DNA of 64,000 nt, from positions 20,302,542-20,366,541 of the forward strand of contig OY821791.1 in assembly GCA_963682175.1 (NCBI GenBank), in the 5' to 3' direction. Under the pieces are notes generated by a model. That model did no database searches and was not told the origin of the DNA. It saw nothing but the letters and a program-made list of their open reading frames with translations. The number at the start of each line of letters is the position of its first letter. Positions within the stretch are counted from its first letter, which is position 1. This stretch comes from Triglochin maritima. Its lineage: Eukaryota; Streptophyta; Magnoliopsida; Alismatales; Juncaginaceae. Shown here piece by piece: positions 34,368 through 45,579 of this stretch. The position numbers and the translations under genes are program-made.

Positions 34368-35663
34368 TTATTGACATCGTATCATGCATACATTTGTGTC
34401 TTATATCCTTTATTTTTAACCTAAGCAATGCTACATAATGAGTTTTATGTTTAAGATTCAGGAATAAGACAAGTGAGAAGAAGAGACACAAAAGGACCTA
34501 AAAGTAAGAGAAATGACTGCATTGCAAGACTTATGGACTGAGATGCAAGAGAGTATGACCCGGATGTAAAATAAAAAGACCAATGAGCAAATCAAGAAGG
34601 TCCACACCATAATGATGAGTATTGTGGCAATTAGATCTAGGTCTAAACATCAACATCTAAATCGTGTTCAGAAAACATGAACAAATCAAGCCACCCAAAA
34701 CCAGACTCCATTAATCCAATCCAGACCGCAAATTGGTTGTCCCAAATCACCAATTGGTGGTCCAAATTTCTCCAAATGATTCATAGTTTATTCTGTTGTT
34801 CTATTATGTTGTTTTATGTCCATTAATAGTATGTGTTTAGTCCCATACCGGGGGATTGTCCCGGGTTACCTTTTTTCATTGCTATAAATAGAACTCTTCC
34901 TCCTCCTTTGTAAAAGAACTCCTCTCTTGGTGGCCATTCTCTCTACTTGGAGTAAAGTCTTGGAGCAAACGTTTAGTGGAAGGATGGTACTTGTAATGTG
35001 AGTGATTAATAAATAAAGTTTTGTTAGTTTTATATTGTCTTTTTTCAATTCTTGCATGCTTAGTTTAATTTCGTTTTTCTTAATGAGTAGTGAGTGATTT
35101 CATCCCAGTGTGCTGTAGATTATGTGCTAGTGATGGGTTCTTTTATTTATGCCATTTTATATGCTTAATGTAGTCTATACTTATAGCATGCTTAAACTTG
35201 TATTAGATGGGATAATGTCCGCACTAGGTACTTATCTCATGCTAACTTTAGAGTTTTTCTTGTTGTATGTAATGGTTTGATGGGAATGACTTGTTATGTA
35301 TGGATCCATGTTTGATGCTCTAATGGCCACACTAGGTACTTATTGGATGCTTGATAATCTAAAATCAACCTCAACTTGATGTGAGATATGCATGTTCATG
35401 GTTTCCCATGTAGTGTTCTGTATCCTACACTTAGATTCTACACTAGCTACTACTTGTATGCCACACAAACTACACTTGGTCTTAACTGAAATGAAGACTC
35501 AATCACACGCACATTCCTACAAACCTCCACTCCATGGGGGTTTACTTTAATTGTTAGTTCATTCATAGTTTAGTGTAGTTCGTATAATCAACAACTTCTT
35601 CTCCTTTTTTCCCACTTGCCTTCGAAAGAACTAGAGTCGACACACCTCCCTGTAGATCGACCC
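34368..35663 (+). repeat. Athila-family 3' LTR, end truncated
   Basis: Starts with a mutated end (TTATTGACATCG), follows the family through TATAAATA (about 34884) and stops within U5 at GATCGACCCG. Tekay-like sequence follows at about 35664. A decayed palindrome (GACCGC...GGTGGTCC) is near 34730-34755. Confidence 0.82.
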
Positions 35664-35718
35664 GGCAGTCGTGCGCTTGAGGGCACCTCAGTCCCGGACC
35701 GACTATCAGTCGTGTTCG

Positions 35719-36504
35719 CTATATCTTGAATCTGGAACTCGATACTATGTATCCCAAGAATGCCACACTGTAAAGCCAGAATTTGTACTTCGAAAACTTG
35801 GCGTACAACTGCTGATCTCTCAGAATGCCAAGTACAATCCTCAGATTCTCCCAGTGTTGCTCTATATTTGGTGAATAGACCAAGATATCTTCCACGAAGA
35901 CAATCACGAAATGGTCGAGGTACTGACTAAATGTCCTATTCATCAGATCCATGAAAGTTGCAGGCGCGTTCGTCAACCCGGACAGCATCACCAGAAACTC
36001 AAAGTGTCCGTACCTCGTCCTGAATGTTGTCTTCTGAACATTTGCCTCTCTGATCCTCAACTGATGGTAACAGGATCGCAGATCAATCTTCGAGAATACC
36101 TTCGCTGACTGTAATTGGTCAAAAAGGTCTTCGATCCTGGGCAAAGGATATTAATTCCTCACAGTAACCTTATTCAGTATCCTGTAATCTATACACCTCC
36201 GCAACGAGCCATCCTTCTTCTTCATGAATAGTATCGGCTATCCCGAAGGTGAGACACTAGGTCAGATAAACCCAGTATCCATCAGATCATGTAACTACTT
36301 CTTCAGCTCAAGCAACTCTGCAGGTGCCATCCTGTATGGAGCCTTCGACTGCGGTGTTGTCCCAACTACCAAATCTATGCCAAACTCTATCTCCCTACGA
36401 GGCGGCAAAGCAGTGATCTCTGAAAAGACCTTTGGAAAATCCTGAACTATCTCGATGTCCTCCAAACTCCTTATCTCAGGATCTGGGACTACTAAAGAGG
36501 CCAC
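35719..36504 (-). pseudogene. pol: Tekay-like reverse transcriptase (partial)
   Basis: Upstream: [22 protein letters not shown] and [15 protein letters not shown] (36504-36295). After stops, the core continues as [30 protein letters not shown] and then FVEDILVYS. The catalytic pair reads ED instead of [13 protein letters not shown] marks the end of the readable part. Confidence 0.83.
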
Positions 36505-36522
36505 AAAAGCTTTGCAACCCTG

Positions 36523-36991
36523 CTAAATCGACTTTTGTGCTCTCACTGCAGAAACTACCACCCGACCTCCTCTGTCCTTCGTCCCCCTAATCAGCAAATC
36601 AGGTAGACCCTTCCTCGGAATCAGAATCTTCTTATCACGGCATAAGACTCGGACAACGTACTGGGACGGCCAATCCATCCCAAGTATGACATCAAAGTCT
36701 ACCATCGGTAGCAAAACCAGGTCAGCCGGAAATTCCTAGTCTCCTGAAAGAATCGTGGTGCCGGGGAGAAAACTCCCCCACAATGCCCACCAAACCCAGG
36801 GGTGTGTTGACTTCCAAATTGGCAGTCAACATCGCAGGGGTACGGCCTAACACTCTCGCAAACTTCTTAGAGATAAACGAGTGTGTTGCCCCAGAGTCAA
36901 ACAACACCCTAGTTACCAAATCATCAATGAACAACGTACCTTCCACCACCGTGCTGGCATCTCTAGCCTCATCTGCCTGGATGGTGAACAC
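36523..36991 (-). pseudogene. pol: Tekay-like protease
   Basis: The aspartic-protease active site is in VLFDSGATHSFIS (36991-36722). After a stop, the conserved DFDVILGMDW follows (36714-36523). Together they represent the usual protease domain between the gag zinc knuckle and RT. Confidence 0.8.
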
Positions 36992-37096
36992 ATGTCCTAC
37001 TCTCTTTTCCAGCTGGGGTAGTGCAGCTAAACGACTCGGTCCTGCTACACTAGCTGTGGATGATCTCGGTCGAATACTAGGCCCACCTGGTCTACT

Positions 37097-38005
37097 CGGG
37101 CATGAACGGATAAAGTGACTCAGCTGGCCACAACCATGACAAACATCTGAACGGGGTCCGCAACCGCGCCCGGGATGAACTCCGCCACACTACCTGCACT
37201 GCCCAGACTGTGGTGCTCCACCTCCATCAATCTAGGGCCTCTTGCCTAGATTGCCGTACAACTGACCCCTCCGGGCATAATCCAGCCTTCACCTGCAACC
37301 TCCTAGACTCCTCAGTGATCTCCTGGCTATCCTGGTCCATAATGGTCGCAAACTTCACAACGTCAGCTAAAGTTTGCGGGATACTCGTGGTAACGCGAGC
37401 CCTGAACTGCGGCCTAAGACCCCGCACAAACTTCTGAGCTCTCTGCTCCTGTTTCACGTAAATCTCTGGGCAATAACGTTTTAAAGCGTGGAATCTGCTG
37501 ATGTAGGCTGCCAGAGTCATGTCCCTCTGCTCTAAAGCAAGAAACTCCTCCCTCTTCCTATCACGGGCGTGCTGTGGAAAGTACTGATGGTTGAACTCCG
37601 CAAGGAATTCCTCCCAACTCACATTCTCACTGTCCTCAAAAACCACAACCGAAGTAGACCTCCACCAGCTAGATGCTCCGTTGTCCAAAACGTAGGTGGC
37701 CAGATCCACCTTCCTCTCAAGAGGACATCCTATCGCCCGAAAAATCTTCTGGATCTTAAAGACACAATCCTCAGCTACCTCAGGGTCGCCACGACCATCA
37801 AAAGATGGGGGATGCTGACGCATGAACTGATCCAGCACCGCACCTGCTCCTCTCTGCTCAGTCTAAGTAGATTACGCTCTAGAAAGTCGCTCAGCCTACC
37901 CAGAGTGCTATGGAGCGTCCTCCACTCCTCCTCCCTTTCTCCCCCACCAACCTCACCACAGGTGCTACGGTCTCGGGGAGGAGGTCTCACGCGTCTTAGT
38001 GTCAT
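37097..38005 (-). pseudogene. gag: Tekay-like gag
   Basis: The N part is in one frame (38005-37775), then the gag core in another (37838-37227): FMRQHPPSFDGRGDPE, WEEFLAEFNHQYFP, YISRFHALKRYCPE, FVRGLRP. A CCHC knuckle, CHGCGQLSHFIRSC, lies at about 37140-37097 after further shifts. Confidence 0.8.
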
Positions 38006-38102
38006 CTACACAAGAGGCATAAGCAAAGATTAAAAAACAATGCATGCATGCTCTACACAACTCTAAGGTTGGTTTCTTTGAACGAAGACACTGGAACTGA
38101 CT

Positions 38103-38116
38103 GCTCTGATTCCAAG
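38103..38116 (-). other. Primer binding site, initiator Met-tRNA type
   Basis: On the minus strand TTGGAATCAGAGCA directly follows the LTR end (TTACAAC). It is one base different from the canonical TGGTATCAGAGC. Confidence 0.7.
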
Positions 38117-39743
38117 TTGTAACATCCTCAAAATAACGGAAAATGTAAAATTTAAAACATACAATCAACTTGAGGACATTACTGCAAGGACACAAGAACA
38201 CAGGTGCACCAACATATAATGTATATATGTCACGGTTTTACAGAAAATGTGATTACAGCAAAAGATCTCAAAGGAAATATACACGTGTAATCACGACCAG
38301 CTCAAAAGAAGGGAAAGCAGGATCCGGTCTCGGGTGCTCTCCTCCGTGGTCACCACCCTCCTAAAGTCGATCCCGTCCTAAAATGCAAACATGAACTATG
38401 CCTGAGTTTCCATAAGGAAACCCCGTATGCCAAACCCTAACACATGAATGAAACAACACTACAAAACTGTAAACGGCAAAGTCCAACAACTGTAAAACAC
38501 CACACACATTTGCCTCATTCACCGAAGCCATGATTTTGCCTCAATGTTACCGGAGCCACAATTTTGCCTCAATTGCCGGAGCCACGACGACGACATATAC
38601 ATGCCTCATTTGTCGGAGCCACGACTTTAACATACACAATCTGCTCTGTAGAGCCACCACTGATCGCTATTAGGTCGGCATGTCCGTCTGTTGCACCAAA
38701 AGGGTCGGTCAACCCGTTGCCTTCTAGTCGATCAACAACAACCATGAAAAACACCAACTATGCAAAAACGGTCGAACAAAAACACCACACCGGTCGACCG
38801 AATCCCATTCTAGAGGACTGACCCAACCAAAAAACCAGCCAACCGGTCGAACGAAAAAGGAGACACGTTCGATCGAAAAGCACTAGTAAAATCCACCTCA
38901 CGCACCAAAAGCACGAACGGTCGAACAAAAATGTAAATAACGGTCGACCAGAAAAAGGCAGCGAATTCCGACTTCGAATCAAATCATAACGGTCGATCGA
39001 AAAACAATTAGGTCGAACCAATTTTAAGTTATTTTAAGTAGTCGGTTGAACGATGTCTCAGGGAGGTCGAGCGTTTTGTGTTCTACACCCCTAACCGACT
39101 TAAAATAATGTTTCGGTCGAACGACAAAGAGGACCCGGTCGACCGAAAACACCCAGAGCTTGCCTAACATACATGACCGGTCGACCACACGAAGCATTGT
39201 TCGACCGGTGCAAGGCAGACTCCCCAAAATCACCCCAACAACGGTCGACCGTTACACCAAATGGTCGACCAAACACAGCAGAAAACTGCTGGACTAAAGG
39301 TCCGACGAGCCGTTCGGCCTACTGTCAACCGCTCCAACAAACGGTACCCACATGAACTTAGGTGAGCGTAAAAGCAAGCTTGACATACCTTTAAGGCTTG
39401 AAGAAACATTTGAAGATCAAACGGCGAGCTTCCACGAGCACTTCTCGCAAACGGGCGTTTCTCCAACGAACCCCGCACAAATCGACGATTGCATCCCTTC
39501 TGGTCACTCCAACCGCATTACTCGCACTCGCTGGTCCCTACACGTCGTCGGAGCTTCAAGATGGGAGGGAAAAAGGTTGAGAGAGAGAACGTGAGAGAGA
39601 GATGAGAGCGTGAGTGAGTGAGAGAGAGAGAGAGATTATACCTTACATACAATTCTCCCAACGCATCTCAGCCGTCCTTCTCAAACACCTGTAATCCACC
39701 CCTAAACAAGATTAACACACTAAACCGGGGTTAGGATATAACA
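38117..39743 (-). repeat. Tekay-like 5' LTR with GGTCGACC array
   Basis: About 1627 bp, with inverted ends TGTAACATCCT and AGGATATAACA, next to a PBS and gag, so ownership by the chromovirus is secure. Between about 38690 and 39310 there are some seventeen GGTCGACC-type motifs. A TATA-like TATATAT lies on the minus strand at 38222-38228. A GA repeat is at about 39595-39635. Apart from the motif it does not align by eye with the Sirevirus LTR. Confidence 0.78.
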
Positions 39744-39786
39744 AACACATTCCTTTAACTTACGGAATAACATTAAATGCACTTAC

Positions 39787-39864
39787 GTTGTTCTGCTCAT
39801 TCTGAATTGTCACCTCTCCTATAACACCATTTGGAGATGGTACCTTGAACAATTCTTCCACAAT
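39787..39864 (-). pseudogene. Exon-like fragment of an unrecognised host gene
   Basis: A 78-base block (26 codons) reads IVEELFKVPSPNGVIGEV and a few more residues on the minus strand. It follows an acceptor-like ...ATGTAG and ends at GTAAGT. A second exon-like block lies upstream at 40879-40854. The Tekay-like LTR sits 44 bp past its donor. I do not recognise the protein. Chance is possible, but the frame fits both splice sites. Confidence 0.4.
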
Positions 39865-40853
39865 CTACATGGTAGCAACAAAGACTAGTTATTATCAGGT
39901 TAACACATAGGCAACGCTTTACATGAACGCATAAATGTCTGATAACAGGAACCAATGTGTTTTTTCATGCGGTATCAACCTGGAGTAGCACCTACTAATT
40001 GAGTTTGTTAAGTTATGATTTTCTGAAGCTATATAAAAAACCACACCTCTAGAATCAACGTAACATAGCACCTTATGAGTTTTTGAATATTTTAATTCTT
40101 TTCAACAGAATGAAACTCACAAACTTTTATTAGAATGCAATATTTCTAATCTAAGTTATTGCTTTTGAATATGAAATTTGTACTCAGTTCCATATGACAC
40201 AGACACGTAATATAAACCAATATCTAGTATTAGCAACAAAATTTTCTATTAATTATTTTTATTTTTTTGTCGGTGCCAAAAACATTCTAAATTGAGAATG
40301 AATTATGAAGTTTATGGCAGAAAAACAAATTTATGCGTATTTAAAGATATTTAAGTAATGCTTCTTATAACCTCCCTCCAACCAAAGATGTGTTTTAAGG
40401 ATGACTTTTTTCCCTTTTGTTTTTCCTGGTCATGATATAGTATGTATGTTAGGTACGCTTGGAATAAGATGGAAAGGAAGAGATTAAGAGGTCAAAGATT
40501 ATGAACTGAAAAGTCTTCGATTCAAAATTTTACACCATTAATATTTAGCCACCCTTTACCATCATTTCAAGAAGTACCTAAGGGGAAAGTTGTTACCTTA
40601 ATATTCACTGAATGTTGCCAATAAAATAACTTTTTTCAAGAGTGACATTACCCATCACAGTGATACGTGTATTATGGGGGTTACTGGTATATCAAATGTT
40701 AGTACATTGACTTTCATGCTGATGTTAGATGCATTTTCAAGTTTAGCAGTAAGATGGTGATATGTCCATTACCTGATATGTCATGACATGTTAATTAAAG
40801 GTTAAACTCACTAGAAATAAATTTCTTAGTTGGGAAACAATATATTGACATAC

Positions 40854-40879
40854 CTTTTTGCCATCGTATCCACATGAAC
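40854..40879 (-). pseudogene. Microexon-like block (26 nt)
   Basis: On the minus strand: TTTCTTTCTGCAG, 26 bases, then GTATGT, a good plant acceptor and donor. In the frame that joins to the block at 39864 it would read SCGYDGKK after one partial codon. The intron between them would be 989 bases with GT...AG ends. No upstream exon was identified with confidence. Confidence 0.35.
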
Positions 40880-40897
40880 CTGCAGAAAGAAAATAGC

Positions 40898-40950
40898 TCA
40901 ATTAAGAAGTGAAGTTGGGTATGCATTGCCCAACTTCACTTCTTAATTGA
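40898..40950. repeat. Perfect 22-bp hairpin
   Basis: TCAATTAAGAAGTGAAGTTGGG (40898-40919) and its exact reverse complement (40929-40950) flank a 9-base loop. A further AATA/TATT pair extends it after a 2-base mismatch. Arm length resembles a small-RNA foldback. On the minus strand it lies 19 bases upstream of a good splice acceptor. Function unknown. Confidence 0.75.
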
Positions 40951-41215
40951 ATTATTTTCAAAAGGATATTAAGACACTACAGGTACTACCTCTATGATGA
41001 AGCAGCAACGGTTTTCAAAAGGATAAGTGATCAGAAAAGATAACAGTGTTTTAAAGATTAATTTGCTGCTGGTTTTTCCTCAGCACAACAACATTATTAG
41101 AAGAAATGATTCGTATCTCGAAGTATGTTTGTTTCCAAATAAAACGTAAATTACGTTATTCGAATGCTTCTTTTGAGTTTTGGCTGCCCATTCATGAGTT
41201 GGGATTTATTTTGAT

Positions 41216-41243
41216 GATGATAATAATAATAATAATAATAATG
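41216..41243. repeat. AAT-type microsatellite
   Basis: About nine TAA/AAT units in a row, just outside the left end of the MULE. Confidence 0.8.
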
Positions 41244-41265
41244 CTATTTTGTTGGGTTCCATTTT

Positions 41266-41341
41266 CGTAATTTTAATAAAAAATTTAAAAACTAGGAAAA
41301 AATCGAAATCTAATCGGATCGCGGGTGTGAACCGCGATCCG
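41266..41341. repeat. MULE left terminal inverted repeat with internal hairpin
   Basis: The outer part is AT-rich; the inner part is GAAATCTAATC followed by the hairpin CGGATCGCGG-GTGTGAA-CCGCGATCCG (41315-41341, 10-bp arms). Confidence 0.75.
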
Positions 41342-41621
41342 TGAAATTTGACGACCATAACCCCCTCCCGCTCTGTTCTCTTTCATTCCATATTCCTCAC
41401 TCCTTCCACCCTAACAGTCCTCGAATTTAGCTGATTTACAAATATGTTGCCCGCTGATATCAAATTTTTTGATCTTTGGGACTTTGTTGGTGATATTTGA
41501 GGTAATTTTTTTCCTTATTAATTTGTATTATCACTGATTAATAATTAGTAATAATGTCAAATCGTGAAGTAATTTTAATATAAAACTGATGAAAAAAATA
41601 CTACATTGTAGATTAACAGAA

Positions 41622-42510
41622 ATGATTTCGATAAGTGTGTACTTTGACGGTGATATAACTCAAAATGCAAGTTTTGGTGTAGAGTACACGATAGGTCCAA
41701 GACTTACACTTTCAGCGTGTGAAAATGTAACCTTAGAAGAAATTAAGAGTTGGATATATCAAGGTCTGCATGTTCTTAGAATCTCGGTACTCGATTGATA
41801 TTCAATGTTGTGTCAACATTGCACCGACCGGTTTCTTTTTTTTCAATGTGATGTCCGTATATGACGTGAATTCCTGGAGAATAGCCTATGAAACAACTTA
41901 TTCGAAAATGGGAATGGTGGAGATGTATGTTAAGTTGAATCCTGTGGAAATTGAGTGGAATGCTGAGATGTTTGCAGGTAACCAACATGGTAGTAGTAGT
42001 GGTGTACGGTTTATATCTCAACAATCATGTGTTGCAAACACCTTAGTAGAAACCAGTCGACCTGCGAATAGAACTTCTTATTTGAATCCACAAGAAAGAA
42101 CAAATTTCGAGCTGATGGCACCAGACCAAGGTGGTTCTACGTGATGGCACCAGACCAAATGTAAGTGTCGGGGACTACAAAATAGAGGTATCGCTTGTAG
42201 ACATGTTCTGGCAGTTTGTGCCGCACGTAACTACAATTCCAATGAATATACACATCCGTTCTACAGTGTCAACTCTGTAGTGCACACATGAGAGAGTCAC
42301 TTCAATGTGTACAAGAAGGAAGATGATTGGCGAGAATATATGGGAGACAAAATCATACCTGATCGAAAACTCGTGAAGAAAGGAAGGAGAAAGTCAAAGC
42401 ATTTACCAATGACAATGGATGTAATGGAAGGAAGGATAGGTCTGGATCATTGTACAGGTTGTGGTTCGATTAATCACACAAGCGATCGTTGCAATGTATC
42501 GGAAGGTTGA
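41622..42510 (+). pseudogene. mudrA: MULE transposase (mudrA-like) with core deleted
   Basis: The N part (41622-41798) has VYFDGDI and GVEYTIGPRLTLSACENV, typical of MULE transposase starts; it continues in another frame to 42144. The text then jumps directly to the C part: a SWIM zinc finger CKCRGLQNRGIACRH (about 42159-42203), a TGA near 42288, and a CCHC knuckle CTGCGSINHTSDRC (42451-42492). The DDE domain is missing. A 17-bp direct repeat (42113-42129, 42142-42158) marks the deletion point. Confidence 0.78.
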
Positions 42511-42708
42511 ATGTATTGTAATGTTGAAAGTATTGTACGATTGAATGTATTTAGGTGTTGGATGTTGAATTTGTTAAGTGTTATATTATGTTGAATAAGT
42601 ACGAGTGTTACGAGTCATATTTATAAGTCAAACATATAAACTAAAATAACAAAAACAAATCATTACTTAAAGTAGAACATGTGTACAACTGAACTAAAAT
42701 ATCAACTA

Positions 42709-45133
42709 CTAGGTGAGAGTGAAAATCTTTGTCTTAATCTTGCGTCGGCACCCTCGACCGACTGGAGTCGCCTTCGCATGCACAGATTCTTCATCCTCCT
42801 CAGATAAAACGTATGGAATCAATGAAGAACGTGCTTGAGTCTCAATAGGCACAACAAGTGACTGGGTCTCAAGAGACACAACAGGTGACTGAGTCTCAAC
42901 ATGCGAAATGGTGACTGCGTCTCGTAAACTATAGAAGGTACAGGAGTTAGTGCACAAGTGTACCCAAGTCTGTCTGCAGCAACTGAGGGGTGTCATAATT
43001 AATATCCGGTGTGTGGTAGTTGGGGTAATCTTAGGGAATCAAGGAAAGCCCCAACTGGGATGGTTGCGATGGACCTGCGCCAATTTCACCGTATGTATGA
43101 GAACGTCCAAACTACGATGGACCTGCACCAATGTCACCGTATGTATGGGAATGTCCAAACTGCGATGGACCTGGGCCAATGTCATCGTATGATGTATTGG
43201 ATGGGCCAAAACTATATGTTGTTTGGTCCTCATGTCTAGGTACCGCACAGTCATCATGATATTCATCATTGTCATCATCATCTCCAGGAATTGACTCCAC
43301 ATCTGCATGTAATCCAGCATTAGTCAGTACTCTTTCAAATTTGTGAACATGATCGCAATCGACGGCATTGAGTTGGTTACTCTTCAGTAACATTTTACAG
43401 AGCCCCTTAGTTCCACTTTTGTACAGCCACTTAATAACAAATGCAGCCTGTTGGATACCACATAAACCCTAAAATTGTAGTTTGATAGTTAAACATTAAC
43501 AAACAACAAAAACTAGTCGTCAAATTCGTTAAAAAAACATACAATACGTCGAATACGTGGTCCACCAGGAACGTAACCTAGGTCCTCGATGGAATCACGT
43601 GGGGCTGGAATGTCTTGTCCAAACCGAACTCTATTTGGCCTTGTATGTAGACTGTGTACATACCATTATGCTGAAACCACTGACGATACTGTCGATTCTC
43701 TCTCTGATCATAGGGTCGGCTTTCCTCAAGAAACTGCGGTCTATCCCACTCCCGTATGTAAATTTGATGCTTCGTTGACCAAACATCTTTTGTCGGGCCG
43801 CATGAACTATCTTATCAAGTATTTTCAGCGTTGTCCAGGGATGAGGCTATGGTGGCGGCGTCGTCTTAAAAAGTCCAAACTGTCTCATAGTTCTTTCTGG
43901 ATAATGCCATAATATCATCCAGAAATGAATCAAGGGCACTCTCACGAGCCAATATGCAGCATCATTAATTACCCAGTCAGGAAGCAATGTCATATATGGA
44001 TTGTACGGGTGCCAGTTTACATGCTCATCCAACATACATTCAAACTCATTTTTGTAATGTGTGAGGCAATTATGTGCGGTACTAACCTCATATGTCTGTG
44101 AGTATTGCCACTTGATAGCAAATGGAGGTCGCGATTCTGGGTCTTCTCCACCTAGACACTCAGTAAGACCTACGTGTCTCGGTCGGGCTACAGGAAATCG
44201 AGTCCAAGACCAGTGCTGAAGGAGTAATAATGCACCGCCAATATTCTTCTTACCAGTTTGACATGAAATAGACAAGTTGCAATATAAACATGAAATAATG
44301 GCCCACCCCAATTATACACTATCGGCTTATCCAATTCCTACAAAAACCTCAAAAACATAACTGGAACGCCTGCTCCAGAGGTATCAGGGAAAACCATGGA
44401 TCCGAACAAATCTAAACTGAAAGCTCGTGTGTATCGAGCCACTTGCTCATCTGTGGGATTATCCGGGAGGCCCCCGTAATTGACCCGCAACCATTGCAAA
44501 CTGATGTTGAATCCCAACTCTTTGAAAATATATGGCTCATCTGCTACCACCATTCACTTACTTTTTCTCATCATGTCGGCATTGATATCAATGCCAAAAG
44601 CATTTTTAATTACCTCCTGACTATCTCGATCTCTGTGCCCGATTGTTGGAAGACCAGTGATATGTATACCCCACAAGCAGCTCACATCCTGCAATGTCAG
44701 TCCAACCTCCCTAACCGGCAAGTGGAAAGTGTGAGTCTCGGGACGCCAACGCTCTACAAGTGCAGTAATCAATATGTGGTCTGTCCTTGTGTGTCTTATC
44801 TGAGCAAGTTGATATAGTCCCAAATTTTTAAGTGCCTCACTAAAGCTGTCATGGAAATTAATGACTGGACGATGTGCACGACATTCCAAAATAGCCTTCG
44901 GCTATAATATATTAAAAAAAATCGTGAAAATACACCAACTAAATATATGTAATTTAAATATTTAGACAAATTAACACAATATGATTTTTATGTGTACCTA
45001 CATTTGCGCAAATGACATTGACTCTGAACATGCAATTTGCTATTCCGAGAAGTGGGGAAATAGACTCTATGTCCACTGCATCATTATACTCACATTCGTT
45101 TTGTACAGAGCAACTTCTACTAAAATTTGTCAT
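42709..45133 (-). pseudogene. Plant mobile domain (PMD) gene inside the MULE
   Basis: Exon 1 at 45133-45002 (starts MTNFSRSCSVQNE) ends at GTAGGT; a 100-nt intron; exon 2 from 44901 has PKAILECRAHRP, VERWRPETHTFHLPV and SLQWLRVNYGGLP, then GGALLLLQHWSWTRFPVARP and DWVINDAAYWLVRVPLIHFW. These are the conserved blocks of the plant mobile domain, known from MAIN-like proteins and from transposons. The C-terminal tail has acidic text (DDDDNDEYHDD), a 16-residue repeat and a basic end. A TGA at 44554, a TAG at 44338 and a shift near 44312 disable it. Confidence 0.8.
43068..43195 (-). repeat. 48-bp minisatellite in the PMD C-terminal tail
   Basis: GATGGACCTG... recurs at 43068, 43116 and 43164, an exact 48-bp period with about 2.7 units. 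On the minus strand it encodes 16-residue units around GAGPSQFGHSHTYGDI, in frame. Confidence 0.8.
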
Positions 45134-45579
45134 TTTGACAAAATAACTGTTCACGAAAAAAAAAATTAACGATGAAAACAAAATGAATATAGCAGATTTT
45201 ATGACAAAATGCATGTTATACAAATGATGAAATGTATAAAAAGCTATTTTAATTATAATTATAAACGGAAATATAAATTCAACTAATATTTAAAGTTAAA
45301 TTTAATATAAAATTAAAAAATATTATTCCAAATATTTTCTATTTAACAAAGGAATTAAATCTTAATTTTCATCATTCTTAAGTAAAACATAATAAATAAT
45401 GTGAAAAAATTAACTTGGATCCCAAAATAAGAAGTCCAATGAATTATGTGGGTTACGTATTCAGAATACCGGTCAACGTCAGAACAGAGGATAATTATGT
45501 TAAAAAAATATGTGATGAGCTGATGGGAGAGGAAGCTAGGAGAGAAGAGAAGAGGAGAATTTGTGCAAACATGGTGCCA

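Larger units (their letters stand above)
32672..35663 (+). mobile_element. Internally deleted Athila-like element (no gag-pol)
   Basis: The 3' part of a 5' LTR (32672-33030), an Asp-tRNA-like PBS, a leader (33055-33780), then directly a 3' noncoding region (33781-34367) and a 3' LTR (34368-35663, end missing). The leader joins the 3' region at about 33780 (ATGACCTGAT / CGTGTACG). Everything from gag to integrase is absent, as in large retrotransposon derivatives. A CGAAAA tandem repeat is at about 33889-33914. Confidence 0.78.
35664..39743 (-). mobile_element. Tekay/Del-like chromovirus, 5' half
   Basis: On the minus strand: 5' LTR (39743-38117), PBS (TTGGAATCAGAGCA, 38116-38103), gag, protease and most of RT. 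It is cut at about 35735-35664 by the Athila-derived LTR, so the rest of RT, RNase H, integrase and chromodomain are missing. RT and gag text fit the Tekay/Del group. Many stops and shifts. Confidence 0.82.

Noticed and set aside
40974..41030. Plus-strand stretch reading YDEAATVFKRISDQ as a TPR-like exon
   Set aside because: Too short, no clear splice sites on that strand, and no second motif.
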